Shown: piece after piece, positions 8,871 through 17,509 of the stretch | Position numbering within the stretch: position 1 is the stretch's first letter | How the letters are laid out: every line of letters starts with the position of its first letter | Origin: UTCFX2 sp963726375 | GTDB lineage: Bacteria > Chloroflexota > Anaerolineae > Anaerolineales > UBA4823 | NCBI GenBank assembly: GCA_963726375.1 | Contig: CAVSCE010000009.1 | Coordinates: 248,001-312,000, forward strand | Direction: 5' to 3' | DNA length: 64,000 nucleotides | Notes under the pieces: generated by a model | The model's database searches: none | Seen by the model: only the letters and a program-made list of their open reading frames with translations | What the model was told of the DNA's origin: nothing | Program-made: the position numbers and the translations under genes

Positions 8871-10163
8871 ATGGCAGAGCAATCCTTTCATTTGTTAATG
8901 ATCAAAGGCCCTACTCCTGGGAAGGAGTTCAAGCTCCCCCAGGGAGAGATTTCCATCGGCAGGGAAAGCAATAACATTATCGTGATTGAGGACCGCGGTT
9001 TATCCCGCCGGCATGCCCGCATGCGTTATTTTGCCGGGAGCTACATCCTCGTCGATCTGGGATCGACCAATGGGACGTTCGTGAACGATGCCAGGCTGGT
9101 CGGCGAGCACGTCCTGAAGGCAGGCGACAGGATCAACCTGGGGGAGGGAGTAACCCTGGTTTTTGAGCCGATCCAGATCAGTGCCGATGCAACCGTCTTC
9201 ATCGCCGCAAAACCCACGGTCCACCTGGGTGAAGAACCCGCCGCAGTTGTGATCAGTGAGCAGCCCGAAGTTGTCGACCGGGCAGCAGAACATCGCGCCC
9301 TGTTCTCCCGCTGGTTCGAACAGTTGTGGAACCTCAAGAATTACGCCATCACGCAGGAGCTTGTCGACCCGGGTTTCACAGCTCATGGCGCTGGTGGTCA
9401 GGACATCCAGCAGGGACCTGACGGCGTCGCAGATCTTGTCAAAACCTGGCACAAATCTTTTCCAGATGGTCGCATGACGATGGATGACATCATCACCGAA
9501 GGGGAGTATTCGGTCATAAGGATGACCTTCACCGGCACGCACCAGGGTGATTTCTACGGCATCCCGGCCAGCAATAAATCCATCAAGGTGACGTCGATAG
9601 GGATCGACCGGGTCGTGAACGGCAAGATCACCGAAGGCTGGGGTGAATTGGATATGCTCGGCATGATGATCCAGATGGGAGCCATGCCGTCCCCGGCCTC
9701 GCAGCAGAAGATGTTTGAAATCGAAGCTGCGGTAACCCCGGACCATGTTGCGAAAGCATATGCGGCATTGGGATCTGGAGATATCAACCGCATCCGGATG
9801 TATTGGGCAGATGAGATGGTCTGGCAGGTGCCCGGTCATAACCGCCTGTCTGGCTGGTATTACAGCCTGGACGAGTTCCTGGCATTCATGGGTGAAGTCG
9901 GAGAGCTTTCGGGTCACAGCTTCAATATGCAGCCGATTGCCGGGCAGGTCCTGGTTACAGGTGATTACTCTGTCGATCTGACCCGCAATCGTGGGAATCG
10001 AAAAAACCAGCCCGGAAAGACGATGGATATCGAAGTTGCCCATGTGCTGCGCTGGCGGCATGGCAAGGTCATCGCCGGCAAGGGAGCGATTTTTGGCGAC
10101 GGGACAGAAGAATACGACCAGTTCTGGTCGAGCTCGCCTGCTGTTACACCGCCGACCCATTAG
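8871..10163 (+). CDS. FHA domain fused to two SnoaL-like domains
   Basis: 430 residues in one clean reading frame; AGGAG precedes ATG 8871. Residues ~1-105 are a forkhead-associated domain with every hallmark: ISIGRESNN, LSRRHARM and LGSTNGTFVND, i.e. the Arg, Ser-Arg-His and Asn-Gly-Thr set that binds phosphothreonine. Residues ~140-285 are a SnoaL type A module (FSRWFEQLWNLKNYA, FTAHGAGGQD, GWGELDMLGMMIQMG). Residues ~287-430 are a type B module (VTPDHVAKAYAALGSGD, WQVPGHNRLSGWYY, EYDQFWSSSP). The protein at 12102 has the same A+B pair without the FHA part. The FHA domain implies docking on a phosphoprotein; a membrane Ser/Thr kinase is encoded at 24603-26944. I do not know this fusion as a described architecture. 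Confidence 0.88.
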   Translation: MAEQSFHLLMIKGPTPGKEFKLPQGEISIGRESNNIIVIEDRGLSRRHARMRYFAGSYILVDLGSTNGTFVNDARLVGEHVLKAGDRINLGEGVTLVFEPIQISADATVFIAAKPTVHLGEEPAAVVISEQPEVVDRAAEHRALFSRWFEQLWNLKNYAITQELVDPGFTAHGAGGQDIQQGPDGVADLVKTWHKSFPDGRMTMDDIITEGEYSVIRMTFTGTHQGDFYGIPASNKSIKVTSIGIDRVVNGKITEGWGELDMLGMMIQMGAMPSPASQQKMFEIEAAVTPDHVAKAYAALGSGDINRIRMYWADEMVWQVPGHNRLSGWYYSLDEFLAFMGEVGELSGHSFNMQPIAGQVLVTGDYSVDLTRNRGNRKNQPGKTMDIEVAHVLRWRHGKVIAGKGAIFGDGTEEYDQFWSSSPAVTPPTH

Positions 10164-10187
10164 GCTTGAAGAATAAGGAGAATTGTG

Positions 10188-10724
10188 ATGACAGGACAGA
10201 TCAGTCGGTCCGAGCGAGCCCAGAGAATTTGGGCGGGTATTCAAGATACGGTTGAGCCCTCCAATACGAATTTCAATGACAACGGCGAGCTTGTGCGTTA
10301 TTTCTTTGAAGAAGTCTGGAATAAGGGAAACCTTGCAGTCGTCGACGAGCTGATCGCGGCGAACGCCGTGGATCACAACCGCCAGCCAGGCTCTCCACGC
10401 GGCCGCAACGGCTACAAGGCCTCCGTTACCATGTTCCGGTCGGCGTTTCCAGATATCCGCTACACCTTAAACCAGGTTTTCACGGATTCTGACCGGGTCG
10501 CGATTCGTTTCAGCGGTACCGGGACCCACCGTGGTGCTTTTATGGGGATCCCTCAAACGGGCAAGCAGATTACATTCAGCGGGATGACGTTTCTGAAGGT
10601 TGAAAAAGGCCAGTTCGTTGAGCGCTGGGGCATTTTCGATATGGCAGGATTGCTCGGACAGCTTGGCGTCGGACCCGGGCAGCCGGCGCTCCGCCGCTAT
10701 GACCCGTCCAAAGTCCAGATATGA
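10188..10724 (+). CDS. SnoaL-like ester-cyclase-type protein 5
   Basis: 178 residues. ATG 10188 is preferred over GTG 10185 because AAGGAG (10175-10180) then has 7-base spacing. After a ~30-residue unique start, ELVRYFFEEVWNKGNLAVVDEL, DHNRQPGSPRGRNGYKASV, MFRSAFPDIRYTL and FVERWGIFDMAGLLGQLG match the SnoaL polyketide-cyclase / predicted ester cyclase group. There the Asp in the W..FD..GLL.QLG ending corresponds to the region carrying SnoaL's catalytic Asp (family knowledge). The last codons run into the cupin ORF, so both are likely co-translated. Confidence 0.75.
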   Translation: MTGQISRSERAQRIWAGIQDTVEPSNTNFNDNGELVRYFFEEVWNKGNLAVVDELIAANAVDHNRQPGSPRGRNGYKASVTMFRSAFPDIRYTLNQVFTDSDRVAIRFSGTGTHRGAFMGIPQTGKQITFSGMTFLKVEKGQFVERWGIFDMAGLLGQLGVGPGQPALRRYDPSKVQI

Positions 10725-11210
10725 GCAAGTCACGATTGTTCAGCCCGAAGAGAGCAAATCGACTACTCGGGTTTTAGGGGTGACCAATCTCTGCAAAGCG
10801 ACGAAGGACGACACCCGCGGGATTTTCTCGCTCTTTGTTTCATCCGTCCCGGTAGGAGAAGGCGTGCCAATCCATACTCACCACAAAGAAGACGAAGCTT
10901 ATTACATTCTTGAAGGTGAGTTCGAGATGTACGACACGACCAACAATCATCACTGCCAGGATTGGTCCGGAAACATACGTCTATGTTCCGATTGGGGATC
11001 AATCACGGCTTCAAGTCTGTTGGTGATAAACCGGGCAGGATGGTCCTGCTCATCACGCCAGGAGGCCTGGAAGGATTTTTCGAAGGGATCGGCCAGGTGA
11101 TTGATGATCCTGCAAATCCACCGCCGCCGCTTTCTGGACCGCCGGATTTTGCCAGAGCGGCGCAAATTGCAGCTCAATACAATATCACATTTGATATACC
11201 TGAAGCGTGA
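10699..11210 (+). CDS. Cupin-domain protein (two frame changes)
   Basis: It starts at ATG 10699 within the previous gene (MTRPKSRYEQ...). The first cupin motif is clear: GVPIHTHHKEDEAYYILEGEFEMY (two His and a Glu as metal ligands, followed by the G of motif 1). The frame then shifts near 10938 into TARIGPETYVYVPIG and again near 10998 into INHGFKSVGDKPGRMVLLITPGG, which is cupin motif 2 with its His. Together they make a normal single-domain cupin of about 170 residues. I treat the shifts as sequence errors. A metal-dependent dioxygenase or isomerase role or a sensory role are all possible; no substrate can be read off. Confidence 0.7.
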
Positions 11211-11222
11211 GGAAGGATCAGC

Positions 11223-12068
11223 ATGTCTGAGATAGCGAAAACTCTTTATCGGTCATTTGTTGAGCAGGTCATCAACCAGGGCAAATATGAATTGATCCCG
11301 GAAATCTTTTCAGAAGATTACCTCGATCATAATGCCCCTCCAGGCGCGCCTACCGGTGGTTTCGATGCAATTCGAGCTGTGCCGGTGATGTTCCGGAGCG
11401 CTTTCCCTGATGTTCATTTTGTAATCGATGACATGATCTCGCAGGGAGATTGGGTGGCGACCCGCGTTACAGGTCGTGCGACCCATCTAGGGAAACCGTT
11501 TATGGGGATTGAGCCCACCGGACTGCGGGCGACCTGGTCGTCGATGGGTTTCTTCCGGGTTGCCAACGATCGAATCGTTGAGCACCACGGCGCGCCGGAT
11601 ATCGCCTCCCTTCAGCAGCAGCTGACCCGCAAAATCGAGCCAGGGACGCTGGACTACAACCGTTTTATGGTGACACGCTATGTTTATGCCACCAATATCG
11701 GTGAGTTGGACCGTTTTGATGAGTATGTCGACCCAAATTTCGTCGACCACAACGCCCTTCCTGGCCAGAAACCAGGAATCGAAGGACTCAAGGACGCTTA
11801 TCGAATGTTCTCGTCAGCGTTTTCGGACCTCTGGTATACCTTCGAAGACCTGATCGCCGAAGCCGATAAAGTAACAGGTCGCGGGGTGATCGAAGGCAGG
11901 CATACCGGTCCATTCATGGGCGTTCCAGCCACCAATCGGGTCATTCGATGGACAGGCACTCGCACTTTCCGGGTTGTTAACGGTAAAGTGACCGATGGGT
12001 GGATTGATTTGGACCTGTTTGGGTTGATGATGCAGATCGGCGCTATCCCCATGCCAGGTCAGCAATAA
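11223..12068 (+). CDS. Tandem SnoaL-SnoaL protein 6
   Basis: 281 residues; AGGAAGG precedes ATG 11223. Two successive ester-cyclase-type domains: residues 1-140 (LYRSFVEQVINQGKYELIPEIF, YLDHNAPPGAP, MFRSAFPDVHFVIDD) and 145-281 (RYVYATNIGELDRFDEYVDP, FVDHNALPGQKPGIEGLKD, DLFGLMMQIGAIP). Both halves keep the DHN..PG and (M)F.SAFPD segments. The second half keeps the W.D.D..GLMMQIG ending, while the first half ends HHGAPDIASLQQQL. SnoaL-fold proteins normally dimerise or tetramerise as single domains, so the fused pair may be a covalent dimer with one specialised half (inference). Confidence 0.75.
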   Translation: MSEIAKTLYRSFVEQVINQGKYELIPEIFSEDYLDHNAPPGAPTGGFDAIRAVPVMFRSAFPDVHFVIDDMISQGDWVATRVTGRATHLGKPFMGIEPTGLRATWSSMGFFRVANDRIVEHHGAPDIASLQQQLTRKIEPGTLDYNRFMVTRYVYATNIGELDRFDEYVDPNFVDHNALPGQKPGIEGLKDAYRMFSSAFSDLWYTFEDLIAEADKVTGRGVIEGRHTGPFMGVPATNRVIRWTGTRTFRVVNGKVTDGWIDLDLFGLMMQIGAIPMPGQQ

Positions 12069-12101
12069 TCGGATTTCGATCAGTATTGGAGGGAAAATCT
12101 T

Positions 12102-12989
12102 ATGTCAAAATCAGACGAGCATCGGGAGTTATTTTCCCGCTGGTTTGAAGAGCTCTGGAATAAAAAGAATTACGCGATCACCCAGGAGCTGGTCGATCCT
12201 GAGTTTACAGCCCATGGGGCGGGCGGCCAGGACATCAAGCAGGGCCCGAATGGTGTTGCAGAAATGGTCCAGGTCTGGCATAAAGCGTTCCCGGACGGAC
12301 GGATGTCTATGGATGACATCCTCACCGAGGACGACCTGTCTGTGATCCGAATGACCTTTCGGGGAACGCACATGGGGGATTTTTACGGCGTCCCTCCCAG
12401 CGGAAAACGGGTCGAGGTGACCTCGATCGGCATCGACCGGGTGGTGAACGGCAAAATCGCAGAAGGTTGGGGCGAGCTGAATATGCTCGGGATGATGCAG
12501 CAGATGGGCGCAATCCCGGCTCCCAACCAGCCAGCTCTCCAACAGATCGAAGCTGCAGTCACGCCAGCCTATGTCCTCGAAGCGTACAACGCCCTCGCCT
12601 CTGGCGATCTATCCAGGATTAAAGAGTATTGGTCCGTAGATCTGGTCTGGCAGGTTCCCGGACACAATGAATATTCCGGCTGGTACTACAGCCTGGAAGA
12701 GTTCCTGGCTTTCATGAGCCAGCTCGGCGACCAGTCTGATCACAGCTTCAAAATGGAGCCAGTCGCTGGCAAAGTCCTCGTGACCGGAGATTATTCCGTT
12801 GTCCTGACACGCAACCAGGGTACTCGAAAGGGAACATCGAACAAGACGTTGGATATCGAGGTGGCAAATGTCCTGCGCTGGCGCGGAGGAAAGATCATCG
12901 CCGGTAAAGGCGCCATTTTTGGGGACGGCACCGCCCAATACGACCAGTTCTGGTCGCGATCGCCAGCCGTGACGGCGGCAACTCATTAA
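12102..12989 (+). CDS. Tandem SnoaL-SnoaL protein 7 (type A + type B)
   Basis: 295 residues with GGAGGGAAAATCTT before ATG 12102. Closely similar along its whole length to residues ~138-430 of the FHA fusion at 8871: HRELFSRWFEELWNKKNYAI, FTAHGAGGQDIKQGP, GWGELNMLGMMQQMG, then VTPAYVLEAYNALASGD, WQVPGHNEYSGWYY and QYDQFWSRSP. It is therefore the FHA-less paralogue, probably made by local duplication. The Asp in the type A GWGELD motif of the fusion is Asn here (GWGELN), which might matter if that Asp is catalytic as in SnoaL. Confidence 0.77.
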   Translation: MSKSDEHRELFSRWFEELWNKKNYAITQELVDPEFTAHGAGGQDIKQGPNGVAEMVQVWHKAFPDGRMSMDDILTEDDLSVIRMTFRGTHMGDFYGVPPSGKRVEVTSIGIDRVVNGKIAEGWGELNMLGMMQQMGAIPAPNQPALQQIEAAVTPAYVLEAYNALASGDLSRIKEYWSVDLVWQVPGHNEYSGWYYSLEEFLAFMSQLGDQSDHSFKMEPVAGKVLVTGDYSVVLTRNQGTRKGTSNKTLDIEVANVLRWRGGKIIAGKGAIFGDGTAQYDQFWSRSPAVTAATH

Positions 12990-13019
12990 TTAAATTTCAT
13001 TTCGCAGATGGAGGCAATC

Positions 13020-13433
13020 ATGACGGTAGAGCAGAACAAGGCGATCATGCAGCGCATGATCGAAGAGATTTGGAATAAGGGCAACCTGGCTGTCGCAGAT
13101 GAGCTGTTTTCTCAAGACCACACCAGTCCCAGCGCACCGGACCTTCCCAAAGGCCCAGAAAGCGTCAAAATGCTGGCGCGCATGTTCCGCGAGGCGATGC
13201 CGGATTACAACATGAAGATTGATCTGGTGGTCGCCGACGAAAAGCAGGTTGCGGCTCGCTTCACCCAAAGCGGGACGCACACCGGGGCGGAATTGATGGG
13301 GATGGCGCCCAGCGGCCGGAAGGCGACCTGGACGGAGATCGGCGTGCTTCGCATCCAGGATGGCAAGATCGAAGAGAGCTGGTACGAAGTTGATATGCTC
13401 AGCATGATCAATCAGCTCTCCGGAAATGCATGA
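13020..13433 (+). CDS. SnoaL-like ester-cyclase-type protein 8
   Basis: 137 residues. ATG 13020 is used because GGAGG (13010-13014) gives proper spacing; ATG 13008 would sit on that site. MQRMIEEIWNKGNLAVADELF, HTSPSAPDLPKGPESVKMLA, MFREAMPDYNMKIDLV and SWYEVDMLSMINQLSG show a single complete SnoaL domain. Its closest relative in the window is the second half of the next gene (HPQATSPSAPALPKGGEGVKL), which points to another local duplication. Catalytic role unknown. Confidence 0.75.
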   Translation: MTVEQNKAIMQRMIEEIWNKGNLAVADELFSQDHTSPSAPDLPKGPESVKMLARMFREAMPDYNMKIDLVVADEKQVAARFTQSGTHTGAELMGMAPSGRKATWTEIGVLRIQDGKIEESWYEVDMLSMINQLSGNA

Positions 13434-13443
13434 GGAATATTTG

Positions 13444-14443
13444 ATGGAGGCATATAAAAATCCATCGTATGCCCAACATGTATGGGACGGTAGTCTCAAT
13501 CCGTTGGAGGTAAGCACGATCCCGCGTGCTCAGCTGACGATCAATGAGATGAAGGCGGCGATGATCCGTCTCTATGCAGAGTCAAACCGCCAGAATCTGG
13601 ATGTTTTTGACGAGATGTTCGCAGCGGATTTCGTCAGCTTTGGAGGCGCCGGTTTTCGAGATTTGCATGGAGCCGGGGAATTCCGGGATCTTTACCGCCA
13701 GTTCATCGCATCTATGCCCGATTTAAGCTTTCGCGTGGAGCTCATGGTTGCAGAGGGCAGCCTGATCGGGGTGCGCGGTACGCTGGGTGGCACGCATAGT
13801 GGAAATTTCATGGGAATGGCGCCGCCGACCGGAAAATACGTCGAATGGACTGGCACAGCGATCTTCCGTTTCAACGATTCCGGGCTGATGGACGCTCGCT
13901 GGCAGGAATGGGATGGGTTGAGCGTGATGCAGCAAATGGGCGTCATTCCGGCCCAGCCAGGGTCTGAATCAATCCCGCCTGTGCCAATCCCGCCTTACGT
14001 CAGCGCAAAGCGCCAGACCTCCCCGGCCGAAAACAAGGCGATTACGCGGCGGTTTTTCGAAGAAGTCTGGGACAAAGGCAACTATTCATATGCTGACGAA
14101 GTCTTTCACCCTCAAGCCACCAGCCCGTCCGCTCCGGCGCTGCCCAAAGGCGGCGAAGGAGTAAAGCTGATCGCCGCGCATGTTCCGAAATGCCATGCCG
14201 GACTATTCGACCCGGATCATCGAACTGCTGGCGGACGGCGATTACGTCCTGGTCTACTTCTCGCAGACCGGCACTCAGACGGGCGAGTTAATGGGGATAC
14301 CCGCGACCGGGAAAAAAGCCACCTGGGGTGAGATTGGCATCCTGCGATTCGCCGCAGGACAGGTGGTCGAGAGCTGGTACAACGTCGACATGCTCGGCCT
14401 GATGCAGCAGCTTGGGGTCGCTGGAGCAGCCGCTGGAGCCTGA
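13444..14443 (+). CDS. Tandem SnoaL-SnoaL protein 9 (one frame change)
   Basis: Start at ATG 13444 with GAGGA seven bases upstream. The first domain (about residues 35-175) has MIRLYAESNRQNLDVFDEMF, FVSFGGAGFRDLHG and WQEWDGLSVMQQMGVIP. After a Pro-rich linker (PPVPIPPYVSAKRQ) the second domain begins, ITRRFFEEVWDKGNYSYADEVF. It continues in another frame from about 14175 (MFRNAMPDYSTRII ... SWYNVDMLGLMQQLG) to the stop at 14443. The second half resembles the single-domain protein just upstream. The break falls exactly where MFR.AMPDY is expected, so a one-base error is the likely cause. Confidence 0.72.
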
Positions 14444-14479
14444 TTTGCCAGCTATTATCTTAGTTCAGGAGCATTCAAG

Positions 14480-14869
14480 GTGGATAACCACACGATTATC
14501 AAGAAGTATTTTGAATATGCAAATGCCGGAAAATGGGATGCCTGGTGCGACCTGTTTGCCGACGAAATGATCATGGATGAGCAGCTTGCCGGGAGAATCG
14601 AAGGTCTTGCGACCCTGCGTCCGATGATGGCTGGGATGGGAAAGGCTTACGCCCGCTTCCAGAACAACTTACGCGCAGCCGTAGTGGAAGCCGACCAGGG
14701 GATGATCATCTCGCACATTTCGGCTCGCGCCGCAAAATACCCGGATGAGCCGATAGAATGCGATGTGATGAATTATTACCGTTTCAAGGACGGCAAGATC
14801 ATCTACATGCAGAACGTCCATGACTCGAAACCATTCGAGCCTTTTCTTCGCCAGATATCGGAAGGATAG
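14480..14869 (+). CDS. SnoaL-like protein 10
   Basis: 129 residues starting at GTG 14480, with AGGAG at 14467-14471 supporting the non-ATG start. MDNHTIIKKYFEYANAGKWDAWCDLFADE and GRIEGLATLRPMMAGMGKAYARFQN give the SnoaL-like helix/pocket pattern. NYYRFKDGKIIYMQNVHDSKPFEPF closes the fold. It lacks the PGH and QLG signatures of the other subgroups and so is a third subtype. The stop lies 4 bases before the GMC oxidoreductase start, so they are very likely co-translated and may share a substrate. Confidence 0.72.
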   Translation: MDNHTIIKKYFEYANAGKWDAWCDLFADEMIMDEQLAGRIEGLATLRPMMAGMGKAYARFQNNLRAAVVEADQGMIISHISARAAKYPDEPIECDVMNYYRFKDGKIIYMQNVHDSKPFEPFLRQISEG

Positions 14870-14873
14870 CAAA

Positions 14874-16404
14874 ATGAGCGACTATGATTACATCGTAATC
14901 GGTGCCGGTTCGGCCGGCTCCATGGTGACTTACCGGTTGAGTGAGAACCCGGATGCCAGTGTCCTGGTGATTGAAGCAGGCGGCGCTCAAATCCCGGAGA
15001 ACATGGAGAACCCTTCCGTCTGGTACACGCTTCTCGGTTCACCGTATGATTGGGGGTACTCGAGTGTTCCGCAGGAAGGCTTGAATGGACGCCAGACTTA
15101 TGAACCTCGCGGCAAAGTGATCGGCGGAAGCAGCCAGCTCTATATCATGATGCATATTCGCGGGCACCGCTCAGATTTCGATAATTGGGCTTACAACGGC
15201 GCGGTTGGCTGGTCTTTCGATGAAGTCCTGCCCTTCTTCAAGCGGATCGAGGATCAAGAAGACCGAACCAGCGATCTGGTTGGGCAGGGTGGTCCGCTGA
15301 GCGTGATCAATGCCGGTAACCACAACCCGAATAAATTTTCCCGGATGTTTATCGATGCCTGTCTCGAGCTGGGCTATCCAAGTACCGAAGATTTCAACGG
15401 ACCGCAGATGGAAGGCGCCGGGTGGCACCATGTGAATATCGGCCGGGATGGCAAACGCGCCAGCATGGCGGTATCCTGCCTGCTGCCTGCCCTCCAGCGT
15501 CCGAATGTCACCCTGAAGGCCAATGCTCAGGTGACCCGCCTGATCATGGAAGGGACCCGCTGCGTGGGCGCGGAATTCTTCCAGGATGGCAGGTTGCAGC
15601 GAGTTCGTGCCCGTCAGGAAGTAGTCCTCTGCGCAGGTGCGCTGGAATCGCCTCATATCTTGCTGAATTCGGGAATTGGAAGCGCCAGACAGCTGAAGGA
15701 GTTCGATAAGCCTGTTGTGGTAGATCTGCCCGGCGTGGGAGAAAATTTCCACAACCATGTCTTAACCGGAGTGATCCGCGGAACTCGCGAGCCCGTCCCA
15801 CAGGGGAATCTCAATCTATCCGAAGCCGCCTTATTTACCAGGAGCGATCCCCGCTTGATTGGCCCGGATCTTCAGTTCAACCTGGTGCATGTGCCGTTCG
15901 ATATCATTATCGGCCAGAGCCATCCCAATTCGATCACGATCATCCCTGGTTTGCAGCGGCCTCTCTCGCGTGGCTGGGTAAGGCTCGCAAGCAAGGACCC
16001 CCTGGAAAAGCCGCTGCTTAACCCCAATTACCTTGCGGAAGATTCAGATATGCGCAAGATGGTCCAGGGTGTGAAGATCAGCCGGGAGATCTTTGCCAGC
16101 CAGGCTTTCTCCAATGATTTGAAAGGCGAGCTGCTGCCTGGACCGGATTATGTGACCGACAGCGATCTGGTTCAATTCCTGCGGCAGAAAGCCAACTCTT
16201 ATCACCACCAGTCTGGCTCCTGCAAGATGGGGATCGAACTCGCTTGCTGTGGTGGATCCGGAGCTGAGAGTCTACGGAGTAAAAGGACTGCGTGTAGCTG
16301 ATGCCAGCGTGATGCCGGCTGTCGTGACCGGCAATCCGCACACAGCTATCGTAATGATCGGCGAGCGTGCGGCAGATTTCATCCGCCGTGAGCACGGCTT
16401 GTAA
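14874..16404 (+). CDS. GMC-family FAD oxidoreductase (frame change near 16230)
   Basis: About 510 residues. Start DYDYIVIGAGSAGSMVTYRL is the FAD-binding GxGxxG site, followed by the E of VLVIEAGG. GGSSQLYIMMHIRGHRSDFD matches the GMC signature 1, and GALESPHILLNSGIG signature 2. Near the end YHHQSGSCKMG carries the catalytic His region. After a shift near 16230 the frame continues VVDPELRVYGVKGLRVADAS ... VVTGNPHTAIVMIGERAADF (the second active-site His/Asn block). Family members oxidise alcohols (choline, glucose, aryl alcohols). FAD-dependent oxidation of an alcohol made or consumed by the neighbouring cyclase-fold proteins is a reasonable guess. Confidence 0.88.
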
Positions 16405-16432
16405 AACCTCAAGGACTGAAAGGGAAGCCAGG

Positions 16433-17002
16433 ATGAGCCAGTCGGGTAAGAAAATCGGGATCCTGATCGAAGGCGACTTTTACGAAAAGGAAATATTCTA
16501 TTACGAGCACCGCTTCCCGGAAGAAGGGATCGAGCTGCATTGGCTCACTCGCCTGTGGGGCCAGCAGTCTCTCACTTTCTACGGTCATGAATATCGTGCT
16601 CCGTTTGTATGTTCGGAGAGCTTCGAGAATATGAGCGATGCAGAATTGCGCAGCTATTCGGCCATCATCGTACCTTCTGCGATCGTCTCTGATCGCCTGC
16701 GCTACACCGAAGATGTGAACGTGCTTCCTCCGGCGACACAATTTCTTAAGCGTGCTTTTGCCGAGCCGTCGATCCTCAAAGGGATCATCTGCCACGGGAT
16801 GTGGCTGCTGGCGCCTGCCCCGGAGCTGGTTCGCGGCCGCAGGGTCGTAGCCCATAATAACCTGCATGGCGATGTGATTAATATGGGCGCAATCTACACC
16901 GACCAGGATGTGGTTGTGGATGGCGACCTTGTGACCGGGCGAACCGGGCAGCATTGCCACCAGTTCGCACGCAAGATTATCGATATCCTTGCCGAGCGTT
17001 AA
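16433..17002 (+). CDS. DJ-1/PfpI-family protein with Cys-His elbow
   Basis: 189 residues. KKIGILIEGDFYEKEIFYYEHRFPEEGIELHWL is the usual PfpI opening with a conserved Glu. IICHGMWLLAPAPELVRGRR contains the nucleophile elbow Cys-His followed by the helix. NMGAIYTDQDVVVDGDLVTGR is the standard C-terminal part. This is closer to classical PfpI/YhbO-type proteins than the DJ-1-like protein at 4336. Possible activities are glyoxalase or deglycase-like, hydratase (isonitrile hydratase is a family member) or protease. Together with the gene at 4336 it brackets the SnoaL array. Confidence 0.8.
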   Translation: MSQSGKKIGILIEGDFYEKEIFYYEHRFPEEGIELHWLTRLWGQQSLTFYGHEYRAPFVCSESFENMSDAELRSYSAIIVPSAIVSDRLRYTEDVNVLPPATQFLKRAFAEPSILKGIICHGMWLLAPAPELVRGRRVVAHNNLHGDVINMGAIYTDQDVVVDGDLVTGRTGQHCHQFARKIIDILAER

Positions 17003-17028
17003 GCGAAGCAACCAGGAGGACTGCTGAA

Positions 17029-17461
17029 ATGTCGTTAATTCTTCATCATGTCGCAATCGCCTGCGACGATCCGCTTGCGATTGAAAGGTTTTACTCCCGC
17101 TATTTTGGATTTCGCCGGGCTCGCGTGATCCCTCTGGGCGACGGGAACCAGATCGTATTTATCAAGAATGAGAACGCCTATCTGGAGTTGTTTCAGTCCA
17201 GGGAGGCTCGGCCCGTCCCGCATGCGCTTGAGGATGGTCCGTGGTACTCGGAATGGCGCCATCTCGCTTTCAAGGTTGAGAGCGTGGACGAAAAACTCAT
17301 GGAATTGGGTTCAGATGCCAGGATTACCCTCGGGACCGTTCGATTTTGATGCATTTATCCCCGGCTGGCGCACGGTCTGGGTAGCTGACCCTGAAGGCAA
17401 TATCGTGGAAATCACTCAGGGTTACCAGGATGAAGAAAATCCACCTGCCTTTCCAGGGTGA
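17029..17461 (+). CDS. Glyoxalase-fold (VOC) protein, one frame change
   Basis: About 144 residues; AGGAGG precedes ATG 17029. The vicinal-oxygen-chelate pattern is visible: SLILHHVAIACDDP (first His), YLELFQSRE (Glu), WRHLAFKVESVDE (second His) and, after a shift near 17325, GWRTVWVADPEGNIVEITQG (last Glu). All four metal ligands of glyoxalase I-type proteins are therefore present. It could act as lyase, isomerase or dioxygenase on a diol or keto intermediate. Confidence 0.78.
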
Positions 17462-17509
17462 AACTTTCTTGGAAAACACAGGTTCTCATGTGTCATCAAA
17501 GGAGCAGCA

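Noticed and set aside
9000..10376. 458-codon minus-strand ORF opposite the FHA-SnoaL gene
   Set aside because: The plus strand here encodes clear FHA and SnoaL motifs with a ribosome-binding site. The antisense product has no recognisable domain and reflects codon bias.
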